A stretch of DNA of 64,000 nucleotides from Aquilaria yunnanensis (taxonomy: Eukaryota > Streptophyta > Magnoliopsida > Malvales > Thymelaeaceae), in the NCBI GenBank assembly GCA_039654915.1, contig CM077598.1, positions 69,964,041 through 70,028,040 on the forward strand, given 5' to 3'. Each line of letters starts with the position of its first letter. Positions within the stretch are counted from its first letter, which is position 1. Made by a program: the position numbers and the translations under genes. The notes beneath the pieces were generated by a model that saw only the letters and a program-made list of their open reading frames with translations, searched no databases and was not told the DNA's origin. Shown piece after piece: positions 20,729-32,136 of the stretch.

Positions 20729-21601
20729 TGATGCGAACCCCTAAGGTATAATGACCATGAAACGCGCCTAAGATGTGATTCAAGCTCCACAAGACATCAA
20801 AAAGACTAGGTTTTAAACCCCCACCCCTAATCAACCTGTGATTAGAAACAAGAAGTATAGAACTCAAGAAAACCTAGGAAACCTAGGAAACCTAGGAAAC
20901 CTAGTTACAAAGGACTCAAGAAAACCTAGTCAAACTAGGACTCTAACACACTTTTAACACATGTTTAAGGTGTGCAGCGAATTCCATTTATCCTAAGTGA
21001 CCTAAATCACTTCCATGGGCTAAAAAACATCCTAAATAATGTAAATAAATAGGAAACTAAAATGAAATAAGTTACAAAATAAGATTGGCTATAAAAACCG
21101 CAAAATAATCTTCTCAGGTGGTTCCTGCTTGTGTCATCAACTTCAATCTGAAATTCGAACTTGATACAGGCATGATTTCTCAAAATTCAGAGCCTTAAAG
21201 TTGTAGATCTCTTTCTTAGCTTTGAAATGACACCTGAACCACACAAAACAGATATCTAAAGCCAAAGATATGCCCAAAATACTGCAACTACTTCTGAACC
21301 AGCGATGACTCGTATGTCACGATTTTGAAGCTAAATTGGACCTCCTTATCGTGCAAAATGGGTTTCATGTTCTGCATATAATTTGTAGCTCCTGATGTTA
21401 GCTTTTCAATGAATCAAGAATCACTCAATTCTGATTTGTTTAGCTAAAGATATGATTTTTCCACCAGAACATCGCCAATCTGTCAACATCCGAGCTTGAA
21501 GTGCACTAGTAAGCACCGTAGCCTTCTTCCTTGTCAATGGTCCACTAGTTATCTTCAATGGATAGTTGCCATCCTTATTTTTGCCTTCTTTGATCATATC
21601 A
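20729..21601 (-). repeat. Element B 5' LTR, internally deleted
   Basis: It starts TGATGCGAACCCC and ends CATATCA, but is only 873 bp. About 150 bases, including the TATA-like region, are missing near 20860-20905. At that point there are four short tandem copies of AACCTAGG. Loss of the promoter region would have silenced this copy. The target duplication CTAAT follows at 21602-21606. Confidence 0.9.
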
Positions 21602-22165
21602 CTAATGATCCAAATGGCTCTATGTGTGCGACCCAATAGGCTATTACCACGTTGGCAAGGATCATAAATCACATTTATGATCATAAGCAATGAGCGGTGT
21701 CTAGCAACACATCATTGCTACCCAAGTGACATGATTGTCGGTGATTTGACTAAACCTTTATGATCATCACCGATATATGCCATTGTCCCTTTGTCCAAGA
21801 TATCAAGACTAAGTACGAGACATGAAATGTGTCACTCTCGTATAGCCCAATCATTGGTTTCTTGATTACCGAGTAAACCAACTGAAACTGATGACATTGA
21901 TATCGTATATCAACTCATCCGAGCATGGCCATGCATTTTTCTAAGTCTCACTCTACCAAGGGGCCTGAACATATCACTCATGTTATATAGGAGGGACAAA
22001 TCCCATCTTGATCATACAAATCCCTTCGCATGATATGTGACATATCCAATGACATCCTTCAAGTTCACTCATTTACGAGCAACAAAGGAAAGTATCAAAG
22101 TATATGACTCACATGTAGGGGACCTTGATGACCTTAGGTCAAAGGACTAAATATATCATGATCAC
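21602..22165 (-). repeat. Element F 3' LTR, middle segment
   Basis: The F LTR resumes after element B, with CTAATGATCCAAATGG overlapping the duplicated bases, and runs to GATCAC at 22165, where element D begins. Bases 22098-22165 recur at 32069-32136 on the other side of D. Confidence 0.92.
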
Positions 22166-22478
22166 TGATGCCCCAAGGCATCTTCGTTTGCTGTCATGTT
22201 GACAGGTGGAGAGACTTCCTGTGGAGGCGAGCGCCTGGAGCTCAGGTTTCCCAGCTGAGTGCGCCTGAAAAGCTCAAAGAAGAGGTTAGGAGGTCCCCGG
22301 TTTGCTTTTCCGGGGAGGACCCTCCGACGCCCAAGTCAGTTTTCTGAGTGAGAGTGGAGGAAGAACACTAAGGGATCAAGTGTCTTGCCTGTTCTGTGTT
22401 TTCTCAGAGAGAGGAAAATGCCCGTCCTTTGCCCAGTCCCATTTCCTAGTATTTATAGGAGTAGCTGGTCCGTTCAGA
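22166..22478 (-). repeat. Element D 3' LTR fragment
   Basis: It matches the first 313 bases of the 5' LTR (31108-31420), with two differences seen by eye, near 22180 and 22198. After CGTTCAGA at 22478 the text switches to the leader of the antisense gene, marking a deletion end. Confidence 0.9.
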
Positions 22479-22553
22479 CGCTTCTTCTGCTTTTGACGAC
22501 GCTTCGCCTTCCGAGGGGTACTAATGACGACGGTTGTTCTGGCCTTCTCTGCC

Positions 22554-22561
22554 TATATATA
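22554..22561 (+). promoter_or_regulatory. TATA box of the element D antisense gene
   Basis: TATATATA stands about 225 bases before the ATG, in the same relative place as the TATAAATA boxes of the C and E antisense genes. A pyrimidine-rich leader follows. Confidence 0.6.
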
Positions 22562-22783
22562 CCAGTCCTGTCATAACCCTCTTTCTTCTTCTGCTTTTGC
22601 TTTCTTTTGCCTTCTAATTCTCTCCCGATTTTCCGCGGCGGTTCTCCTTTTTCAGGCGTTTTTCCGACCACTTTTCACGACGGCTTCCAGGAATCCAGAT
22701 TCCGGCAAGACCTTTGGTGGGTTTTAGTCCCTTTTGCTTTTTTTCAAAGCTTCTTCTTTGTTTTTCCCGAACTTGTTTTCATC

Positions 22784-25245
22784 ATGCCTGTTCCCGAGAG
22801 TTGGCAACCTCTTCTTTCTCACCCCTGCTGCACTACTGCGGCGAAGCTAGCGAAGTGGAAGAAAAAGTTTTTCTTACCGTCTTACTCTGTGACGAGGTTG
22901 CCCCGTCCTGACCAATTTGCTTTCTCCAACCGTAGTGATGAAATCACCGTTTTCCGAGCCCAACTGAAGGCCGGACTTCGGTATCCCCCCCCGGAGATGG
23001 TTAGCGCGTTCTGCAACTTTCATGGCATTTCCGTTAACCAACTCCCACTGAACTCGTACTGTTATTTCAACGCCTTCCTCTGTATGTGCGGCGTTTTCAA
23101 AATAAAACCTCACTTTGTAGTTTTTCTTCAGTACTACAAGCTCTTCGTGGTCCCAAAGGGCGGCTTCTACTTATGCTGCCTCGGGGATCCGGGAGCAAAA
23201 AGTATACGTTCACCTTCGCCACCAAAGACAGCTGGCGAGGGTGGCAACAAAAATTCTTTTTCCTGAAGAAGTCGGAGGCTTGGTCGCACGTCCCGACCAA
23301 GTGGGCTCAGGGGAGGCTCAAGATGGATGTTGTTGACCCGAAGATACTGCTAGACGCCGATGTAGCACCTATCTTTGAGGACTTCGACAGGCGCATCCGG
23401 GCCGTCTCTGACTGGGCTGCCGAGGTCCCTCCTCGTGCCCTTTACCCCTTTCCGATCAACTGGAGGCTCATGACCGAAGAGGTCCTTCGGGGACTCAAGG
23501 TGGTAAAGGAGCATGTGACAGACCTCAATATGCCGAAACCGGCTTCTTCAGGGAAAGACTCCTGGCTCGTGAAACTCCTTCGGGGGAAAGAGACTTTTGA
23601 GTCTTTTTACGAGAGTAAGTTACTTTCTCATTTTTTCTTTCATAACTTCATCTTGGGCTTACACTGATCTTCTTTTTCTTTCTCCAGAGATGGCCGACGA
23701 CGCGGCTGCCTTCTACAAGGCTCTTTTTACGGGCTAGGCCGAGAGGGGCGAGCAGACAAAGAAGGCCGCCTCTCGGAGGCGGAAGCACACTTCGGTGGGC
23801 CCTCCTTCCAAACGGGCCAGGAAGGCTGGTCCTTCCTCTCTTCCACGAATTCCGGAGGAGGCAGGCGAGGAAGCCGAAGACCACCCTGCCCCTTTGCCCG
23901 AGGTACCTTTTGCCGACGTCCCTTCTTCCGACGTCCCACCTCAAAGCCCCACGCCTTCGCATGCTCTTCTAGAGGGCGATGGGGAGGAGACCCCTTCTGC
24001 CGAGGAGCGGCGCCAAATAAAAGGCAAGGGGATCTCTACTGAGGCGACGACGGTTCCTGACGACGACGTTACCGAGGTGCCAGCAGGTTTGCACTTTGTC
24101 AAACATCCTTTTGTGTCTTGCAAACCATTAAGACTTTTCTGGTCTTAACCAATTTTGTGCGTTGTTGTGCAGCGGAGGTGGCCTCTCCTGGCTGGGTTAC
24201 CGAACATGCCCGCAAGAGGGCCCTTCGGGATGCCAAAATTCCTGAAGGGAAAGTGCCGAAAGAGCCCTTTTGGACGTTCACGGAGGACATGAATATGTAC
24301 TCCGAGGACTGTCCCAAGATGGCCAGGCAAATGTGCAAAGGGGTGCTTACTGAGGCATCTTACAAGGCCATTACGGCGGCTTACCCAGGCGATAACTCCT
24401 TGGCCGCCAAAATCACTGAACATGCTGCCCAGGTACGCACCACTATCTCCTCAGTGGCAAATTTGTCTTTGACTTTTTGTCCAAGTACTTAGCATTATTT
24501 TCCCTCTGTTTGCTTTTCTCTCTCTTTTTTGCAGCTGATGGGGTATGCCGGGTGTCTCTGTGTTCGGGTCGCGCGAGAGGCAGAGAAGAAGGCGGCACTT
24601 TGGGAGCATTATACCAAGGCGAAGGACAAGTGTTCGGCCCTGGTAGCCGAAAATGCTCATCTCAAGCAGTCCGCGGAGAAGGAGGTTGCTGAACTTCGGG
24701 AGGGGTTCAAAAAAGAGAAAGAGGAACTTCAGAGAGACACCTCCCAGAAGCTTTCCGACCTCGGCTCTCGAATGGCTGAGCTGACTTCGACCGTCGAGGC
24801 GATTCAAAAGGGTAAGTCAGAAAGTGACGCCATCCTTGCGAAGATGCTAGAGGAGAAGGCTCAACTCGAAGCCGAGGTCGAATCTCTGAAGGAGCCTTCA
24901 GAAGAGAAGAAGAAGGTGAAGTCACTGAAGAAAAAGGTCAAGGATTTGGAGAAGGATTACGCTGATCTAGAGAAGGACTATGAGGATTTGGAGGTCAAGA
25001 AGCGGGAGTCTGATAATATGACGAAGTTGGGCTTTCAAGACGGCTTCTGTCTCGCTCGGCACCAAATTCTGCAGAAGTTCCCAGACTTCGGCCTCTCGTT
25101 CCTGGAAGCAATGAACATCCCCAAGGAGCCTCGGTGGACTTGGTCCCAGATCGAGCATTTGAGACTGCCTCCTTCTCTCCCGGCGCCGAAGGCTACTGAC
25201 AAAAGCACGGGGGCTGGTGGTTCGCAGGACACCGAGGTTCCTTAG
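22784..25245 (+). pseudogene. Element D antisense gene (four exons)
   Basis: The gene lies opposite to gag-pol. Exons by splice sites: 22784-23614, 23688-24086, 24173-24432 and 24535-25245; introns start GT and end AG. Exon 1 starts MPVPESWQPLLSHPCC and holds a domain (VFRAQLKAGLRYPPP…NQLPLNSYCYFNAFLCMCGVF) resembling PF04195, the 'putative gypsy type transposon' family. Exon 2 starts with a basic patch (RRRKHTSVGPPSKRARK), likely a nuclear signal, then an acidic Pro-rich linker. Exon 4 is mostly coiled coil (about 150 residues) ending in a conserved FQDGFCLARHQILQKFPDF block. A one-base loss near 23172 and a TAG at 23735-23737 break it. The function is unknown. Confidence 0.85.
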
Positions 25246-25364
25246 CTTGTACTAGGGCCCTTTGTCTTCATTTTCTTCTTCTCTTTTGTAGTCTTTCAGC
25301 AACTTTCTTCTCTGTAAGCGCTCTTTGGCTTAATAGATACAATTTTGGCTAAGTATTTTTTGCC

Positions 25365-25520
25365 AGATTCTTTTGTTTCTCCCTGTCCCGAACATAATTC
25401 GCTCGAGAGACTTCGGAAAACCTTACTCTTGCTTTCCTTTGTCCGAACATAATTCGCTCGAGAGACTTCGGAAAACCTTACTCTTGCTTTCCTTTGTCCC
25501 GAACATATTCGCTCAAGAGA
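25365..25520. repeat. Element D intergenic tandem repeats
   Basis: There are three copies of a roughly 65-base unit with core CCGAACATAATTCGCTC, two of them almost identical. They lie between the 3' ends of the antisense gene and pol. Elements C and E hold seven and six diverged copies in the same place. Confidence 0.88.
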
Positions 25521-25649
25521 CTTTGGAAAGACTTATTTTTACTTTCCTCGGCGATTGCTTTCGTGAGACTCTTGCTTTGTGCTTCTTCAGAATTTTTTAC
25601 TTAGACAAATTTTTCCAACTTGTGGAATACAACTTTCCCACCGAACTTT

Positions 25650-28600
25650 CTAGGCATAGAATTTTTTCAAGGCCTCTGAGTGCCAAGTATTTTTTAATTC
25701 TATGCCTTCGGCATCACCGAGCTTATAAACTCCTTTTCGTACTTCGGCAAGTACCAGGTAGGGTCCTTCCCAATTTGCGTGAAGTACCCCATGGGACGGC
25801 TTTTGGGGTGCAAATTCAGCCTTTCGGAGAACGAGGTCTCCCTGTTTTATTCCCTTTGGCCTGGCGCGTAGGTTTATGGCTGCTGCCACTCTTTGCTGGA
25901 AAGCTTTTCTTCTCAGCTCGGTTATTTCTCTGTGTTCGCTGACGAGGTCGAGCTTGGTTCTCAGACCGAGGTCATTTCCTTTTTCATCGAACACTTGGAC
26001 TCGTATTGACGGTTGTACTATCTCGACGGGGATGATGGCCTCTGTGCCGAAGACAAGTGAAAAGGGTGTTTCCCCTGTGGCTCTTCGGGGTGTCGTTCGG
26101 TAGCTCCATAACACGCTTTGGAGTTCTCCTGGTCATTTCCCTTTTGCTTCTCCCAATCTCTTTTTCAGACCATCTTTTATGGTCCTGTTAGATACTTCCA
26201 CCTGCCCATTACTCTGGGGGTGAGCTACTGGGGCGAAGTGCATTTTTGTCCCGAGGTCGCTAATGAATTCTCGGAATCCTTTGTCTACAAACTGGGATCC
26301 ATTGTCCGCTACGAGTACCCTCGGTATGCCAAATCTGCATACGATGTTTTTCCATACGAACTTCTGCACTTCTTTTGCCGAGATAGTTGTCAGGGGTTCT
26401 GCCTCGACCCATTTAGAGAAATAGTCTACTGCTACCACGCAGAACTTTACGCCTCCAGGCGCCGTTGGGAGTGGCCCAATTAGATCTATGCCCCAAACTG
26501 CGAAGGGCCAAGGATAGTCTGCCGAAGTCACGAACTCTGAGGGTGCTCTTTGGATGTTGGCATGTCTCTGGCAACTACCACATTTCTGGACGAACTGCTT
26601 GGCGTCCTTTCTCAGGGTAGGCCAGAAGTATCCTTGGCGGAGTATCACTGCTGCTAGGGCGTCGGTTCCGATGTGCGAACCACAGGCACCTTCGTGAACT
26701 TCTTCGAGGATCATTTCGGTATCCTCTTCACTAACACACCTCTGTAGTGGATTTGCATATCCTTGCCGATATAGTTCTTCTCCAATTAAGAAGAAACGGC
26801 CGGAGCGCCTTCGCACTTTTGCGGCTTCGCTGGGGTCTTCGGGGAGTGTGTTGGTTGCGAGATACGTTTTGATTGGTTCTCTCCATCCTTTCCCCGAGGT
26901 CTCTATGCTTAGCACCGCGATGCTGGGGTGGCTTAGCACTTCGGTGCAAGTTTTGGACTTCGCCAGACAGTCTGCCTCAGCCTTTTCCCGTCGGGGTACG
27001 TTCTCAATTTTCACGACGTCGAACTCCCGAATAAGCTTTGTTACCAACTCATGGTATTTTGCCAGGGTCGGGTCTTTCGCGCCATAGTCCCCTGCCATTT
27101 GTCAGACCACCAGCTGAGAATCACTATGTGCTTTCAAGTTTCTCACGCCAATTTTTCTGGCCAGGCGTAATCCTGCTATGAGGGCCTCATACTCGGCCAT
27201 ATTGTTGGTGGCATTGAAACTGAACTTGATGGCCTTCATTACTTCTAGGCCTTCGGGGCCTCTGATAATCACTCTAGCTCCCTGGTGTTCAGATCCTGAG
27301 GCCCCGTCAACGTGCAAGGTCCATTCTGGCTCACCCTCTTTTGGATCTGAATGGCTCTCTTCAGTGGTGGGTATTTCGGCGATAAAATCTGCCAGTGCTT
27401 GAGCTTTTATGGCTTTCCGAGGCTCATATGTGATCTCGTGTTCGCCCAGCTCTATGCACCACTTGGAGAGCCTTCCCGAATGATCAACTCTCTTCATGAC
27501 ATCCCGTAGTGGCAGACTACTTCGGACAATGATGGGGTGAGCCTGAAAGTATGGCCGCAGCCTTCTACCTGCAAGCACTAAGGCATATATAGCTTTTTGA
27601 AGCAAAGGGTACCTGACTTCGGCGCCATGCAAGGACTTGCTGACATAGTAAACCGGCCACTGTTTCGGTCCTTCTTCTTTCACGAGGACCGAACTCACAG
27701 CTTTTTCCGTGACGGCGAGGTATAGTGCCAGGGGCTCCCCCTCCCGAGGTTGCCGCAGAGTCGGCAGTCTGGCCAAGTAGACTTTGAGTTCTTCCCAGGC
27801 TTTTTGGCAATCTTCAGCCCAAGGATGGCCATCCCTTCCGAGGTCGCCTTCCATTTTTGCCGCTTTTGTGAGGACTTTGAAGAAGGGTCGACACCTATCT
27901 CCGTACCTGGAAATAAACCTGCTCAGAGAGGTTATTCTTCCGGTGAGTCTCTGCACGTCTTTGACTGTGGTAGGTGTTCGGAATTCAAGCAGAGCCTTAA
28001 TCTTCTCAGGGTTAGCGTCGATGCCTCTTTCGGATACCATGTACCCGAGGAATTTTCCCGAGGTCACCCCGAAGATGCACTTCTCTGGATTAAGGCGGAT
28101 CCCGAAGGTTCTGAGCTTTTGGAAGGTTTCCCCTAAATCTACAACGTGGTAGCCAGGCAGTTTGCTCTTGACTATCATATCATCAACATATACCTCCATG
28201 TTCCTCCCCATTTGGTCTTTGAAGACCTTGTTCATCAGCCTTTGGTAGGTGGCTCCTGCATTTTTTAGCCCGAAGGGCATTCTGATATAGCAATATGTTC
28301 CTCCCTCGGTGATGAAGGCAGTCTTTTCTTCATCTCCGGGGTCCATCCTTATCTGATGGTAGCCACTGAAGGCGTCTAGGAAACTTAAGAGCCCGTACTC
28401 GGCAGTTGAGTCTACCAGTTGGTCTATTGGTGGAAGAGGATATGAATCTTTTGGGCAGGCATCGTTCAAATTTCTGAAGTCGATGCACATCCGAAGCTTG
28501 CTACTTCCTTCTTTTGTGGCAATTACCACGTTACTTAGCCATTCGGGGTAGTTTACCTCCCGGATAACGCTAGCGTCTATCAGACGTTGGACTTCAGTTT

Positions 28601-31139
28601 TGACGAATTCACTTTTGTGAGCTGAGATGCTCCGTTTCTTTTGCCGGACAGGTTTTACTTCCGGACTCACTTTAAGGCTATGCTGGATTACGCGAGGGTT
28701 TACCCCTGGCATGTCCTTCGGCGAGTAGGCGAACAGATCTTTATTTGCAAGCAGAAAAGATACAAGTTTTTCCTTGTCTCCATCGGCCATATTTTTCCCT
28801 ATTCGGGTACTATGGCCTGGGACAAGCTCTACTTCTTCTGTTTCCGCCTTTGTGGAATCTTCTGCCTCACCCCTTTCCAGCTCTTTTGCTTCTACAGCAT
28901 GTCTTGCTGGAGCCTTTCGTGCTCTGACGAACACCTTTCTCACCTCGCCTTGATCAATGAAGATCTTTGCGTCTCCTTTTTTGGTGGCGAAGGAGACGGT
29001 CAAGTACTTTACATCAGGGCGAATGTGCAAATTTCCCTGTGTCTGTCTGCCAAGAATGGCGTTGTATGACGAAGGAACGTCCATGACTATGAACCTTGCC
29101 ATGGTAGAGGCGAACAACTCAGTAGTTCCTTTCTCCGAAGTTCCTTTCATCATCAAGGGGAGGTCGATCCACCCGAGGACAGGTAGCTCAGATGGTCCTA
29201 CGCCGAACGTGGGTGAAGTAACAGCCTTGAGGTCACTCCTGGATACGCCTAAGCTTGGTAGCAAGTGTGAGAACAAGACGTCTGCGTTTGACCCATCATC
29301 CAGCAGTACCCTCTTGACGTCCCAGTTTCCTATCCTCGCCATTATCAGCAATGGATCGTCATGGGGAAATACGATGGTGGAGCCATCCTCGCGGGCCAAT
29401 TTTTTCGTTGGGCTCTGATATTCCATCACCGCTATCTCTCTGGCCCTTCTTTTTCTTTCCGAGGATGGAAGTCTGGTTGTGATCGTCTGTATTACTCCTG
29501 CCGAAGGTGGAGGACGCCTTCTCGGACTTCGGTTCCTTCGCCTGTCCGAATCGTAATCCTCGTCATCGGGCTTTCCTTCCTCCTCTTTTTTCCCTTTCGA
29601 GGAAGGCATTCTCAAATAACGCCGAAGCTGGCCCTGCTTTATCAGTGATTCAATGTACTTTTTCAACTGAAAGCAGTCTTCGGTGTCATGACCGTGATCA
29701 CGGTGGAACTGACAGAACTTCTTCATGTTCCTTCTGTTGTCAGCAGTCATGCCCCTTGGCCGTTGGATTTGAGCCCCCTGTTTTTCCAACGCCATAAGGA
29801 CGTTAGCCCTCGTGGTGCTCAGAGGTGTAAAGTTTTGGGGCTTCCTTCCTTCTACTCGCATTCTCCGAGGTCGGCCTGACTGTTCCGTTGGACACCGGGC
29901 TTGCTGGCTGGACCCTTCGCCACGAGCTTGAATTTGGTCGTGTTTTGGTCCAGTCATTCTCAGTTCTTCGGCTGTCATGTGTTGTTCAGCCCTTCGGTAG
30001 AATTCTCCCAGCGTGTCCGGGGGATCTTTGGAGAATTCGTAAAATAAATGCGAATCCCTCCGGAGGCCCCTTGTCATGGCGAGGATGCGGATTTCAGGAC
30101 GAAAGTCCGGAACACTGAGGGCCTCCCTGTTGAACCTCTCGACATAGTCACGGATGGTCTCCCCGTTTCTCTGCGCTATGTCAAACATCTGGACGGGCAT
30201 CTTCGCCGTCGGCTTGCTCCCAATGAACTGTTGGTTGAACGCCGTGGACAGCTCCTGGAACCCCTTGATGTTTCCTGGAGGCAGGGAATTGTACCAGGCA
30301 GTTGCTGGTCCTGCGAGGGTGACTTCGAAGCACTTGCAGAGCGTAGCATCATCAGCCCCATGTAACACCATGCTGCGTTTGTACTTTGTTAGGTGGGCCT
30401 GGGGATCAGTCCGATCCTCATAGGTCTCCAGCCGAGGTAGCCTGAAGTCACTTGGCATGGCCGCCTCGACCACTATTCGGGCGAAAGGAGTTTCATCTCC
30501 AGAGACCGTTTCAGTTAGACTGGCCCAAACAGGCTTGCGTGCCACCTGCTGTTCCACTCTCTCCAGTCTTGCCAAGACTTTCTCCAGGAGGAGCGTAGCA
30601 CTGGGTTCCTTTTCCTGGTGCCGTCCCTTCGGGGAGCGACTTTGGAACCGAGGTGAGGGGGACCCTGCCTCTGTTGATAAACTTCTTTTGGACGGGATTT
30701 CAGGTCGTTTAGACCTTGCTCTTTCCGCCAGCCGTGCCCCGAGGGGCAAGTTATCTGTTGAGGACTCTTCTCGTGGCTCCCCACTTCCCGAGCTATGATG
30801 GGTTGCCCTCGGGCGTTTCTCCCGAGGTCGTGCTGACGAAGTGGGTTTTTGCGCCTGGGCTGGTTGCGGCCATCTTCGGTCTATTTGTTGTGTCATTTCA
30901 GCCACAACAGACCTCTGAAAGTCTCTTAAAAAATCCATGGTGATGACAAGAGGGCGTTCCTCTTCAGGCAAGGAAGTCTCTGGGGGACTTTGTTCGGTAG
31001 CTGGTTGGGTCTCAGGCGCGGACGGGGACTTTGGAAGTCCTTTGTCCTTCGAACGCCGAGTTTCGACAACAGCTACCTGGGAGTAGTTTCCCACAGACGG
31101 CGCCAAATGATGCCCCAAGGCAGCTTCGTTTGCTGTCAT
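25650..31139 (-). pseudogene. Element D gag-pol polyprotein, two stops
   Basis: This is a single frame of about 1829 codons. The ATG (31137-31139) lies inside the LTR and the primer-binding site is translated (HHLAPSVG). Residues 220-400 are the gag core. Residues 476-489 are a variant zinc knuckle, CQFHRDHGHDTEDC (CX2HX4HX4C). The protease motif is LLDDGSNADVLF near 612-623, with AILGRQ near 695. RT is at 845-1040 with YVDD at 984-987. A first RNase H-like domain is at 1100-1230, and a second RNase H starts near 1272 (HVDGAS), the Tat-type dual arrangement. Integrase follows with a zinc-binding GSHIGTD…CGSCQRH and DDE residues in WGIDLIGP, VADNGSQF and NGQVEVSNR. A TGA at 27102-27104 replaces Arg and a TGA at 26133-26135 replaces Trp. 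Apart from these it is open to the end (LKKFYA). Confidence 0.93.
31088..31105 (-). other. Primer-binding site of element D
   Basis: TGGCGCCGTCTGTGGGAA on the minus strand, two bases inside the LTR end …GGGGCATCA. Same site as in C, E and G. Confidence 0.9.
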
Positions 31140-32068
31140 CTTGACAGGTGGAGAGACTTCCTGTGGAGGCGAGCGCCTGGAGCTCAGGTTTCCCAGCTGA
31201 GTGCGCCTGAAAAGCTCAAAGAAGAGGTTAGGAGGTCCCCGGTTTGCTTTTCCGGGGAGGACCCTCCGACGCCCAAGTCAGTTTTCTGAGTGAGAGTGGA
31301 GGAAGAACACTAAGGGATCAAGTGTCTTGCCTGTTCTGTGTTTTCTCAGAGAGAGGAAAATGCCCGTCCTTTGCCCAGTCCCATTTCCTAGTATTTATAG
31401 GAGTAGCTGGTCCGTTCAGATCATGACACGTGTTCGGTCGGATTTGATCTGTCTCTTTGGACCTAGGGGACAGGCAGCCATTTGCAGCCTCTTTTAGCCC
31501 TGGACCCGGACGGGTTGTGTCAGGACTGGGGCGGCTGCGGCGTGTCATTTCGCCGTTCAGATGTGACGTGTAGGGCTTGTGGGCGACATGTCAGAGGCTC
31601 CTTAAATGCTCATACCGTACTCCCGAGGTCCCCTGGGCGAGGTCGCCCTTCGGTGCGAGCACCCTCTTCGGATTCTATCCGTCCTTCGGTGCGAGCACCT
31701 CCTTCGGGATCTATCCCATAATTCTGGGAGCGCCCTTGATGAACACCTTCTTCGGGACTCACACCCATAGTTCGGGGATTCCCTCGTTCAGGTGTTTCTT
31801 GTTCGGGGAAGACCTCTTTGGGGCCTCTTCCTTCGGGGAGATTCTCCCTTGCTTCAGGGAGATGGCTCTCTTACCCGAAGACGGTCAGTTTAGCCCCTCG
31901 ATGGAGACGGTGTTGTCCTCGGAATTCCTGACGAGCTACCGAAGTCTCGAGCTCATAGTGTTTGACTTCACACCTTCCGAGGTCAGTAAAAAGATCCTCT
32001 CTTGGGTGACGTCAGACTCCTCGGCCAATATTCTGGCGCGGAGTTACTACCGAGGAGGCGATATATCA
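31108..32068 (-). repeat. Element D 5' LTR
   Basis: 961 bp, from TGATGCCCCAAGG to CGATATATCA. On the minus strand it has a G-box (CACGTG, 31427-31432), exactly 27 bases, then TATAAATA (31392-31399). The outer end on the minus strand begins TGATATATCGCC. The outer limit is less certain because no partner end survives and the flank is the 68-base repeat. Confidence 0.85.
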
Positions 32069-32136
32069 AAGTATATGACTCACATGTAGGGGACCTTGAT
32101 GACCTTAGGTCAAAGGACTAAATATATCATGATCAC
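32069..32136. repeat. 68-base duplicate of element F LTR flanking element D
   Basis: This is the same text as 22098-22165, from AAGTATATGACTC to ATGATCAC, apparently without differences. In an intact F LTR it occurs once. The two copies flank element D directly. ATCA stands just before both copies, as F LTR on the left and as the D LTR end on the right. Confidence 0.9.

Larger units (their letters stand above)
9194..21601 (-). mobile_element. Element B: gag-only Ty3/gypsy element, older copy
   Basis: B is flanked by a perfect duplication, CTAAT, at 9189-9193 and 21602-21606, inside the F 3' LTR. On the minus strand it has a 5' LTR (20729-21601), a tRNA-iMet primer-binding site, a leader, a gag-plus-unknown frame (broken), a polypurine tract (17086-17101) and a 3' LTR (9194-10119 plus 17002-17085). 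The fragment 10120-17001 (elements G and A) lies within this 3' LTR. B belongs to the same family as element A and like it lacks all enzyme domains. Confidence 0.92.
22166..32068 (-). mobile_element. Element D: Tat-lineage Ty3/gypsy element, nearly complete
   Basis: On the minus strand: 5' LTR (31108-32068), primer-binding site, gag-pol in one frame (31139-25650) with two internal stops, tandem repeats, an antisense spliced gene (22784-25245, plus strand) and a 313-bp remnant of the 3' LTR (22166-22478). The rest of the 3' LTR, the polypurine tract and the distal promoter region of the antisense gene are deleted. D sits in the F 3' LTR but is flanked by a 68-base repeat of that LTR rather than the usual 5 bp. 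The LTR (961 bp) is a different subfamily from those of C, G and E. Confidence 0.9.

Noticed and set aside
9194..21601. A tandem array of LTR-internal-LTR-internal-LTR units formed by unequal recombination
   Set aside because: Repeated LTR-plus-tail segments first suggested this. The 5-bp duplications CTAAT and GAGCT and the restored 867-bp Tat LTR show simple nesting instead, and the 'tail' next to each LTR is part of the LTR itself.
22784..25245. Antisense gene as an envelope gene or as a true transposase
   Set aside because: No signal peptide, transmembrane segment or DDE residues are visible. The 'transposon' name of the similar family is historical, so I leave the function open.
27178..30943. 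Many plus-strand frames opposite element D gag-pol
   Set aside because: They are shadows of the coding strand. Codon pattern and domains are only on the minus strand.
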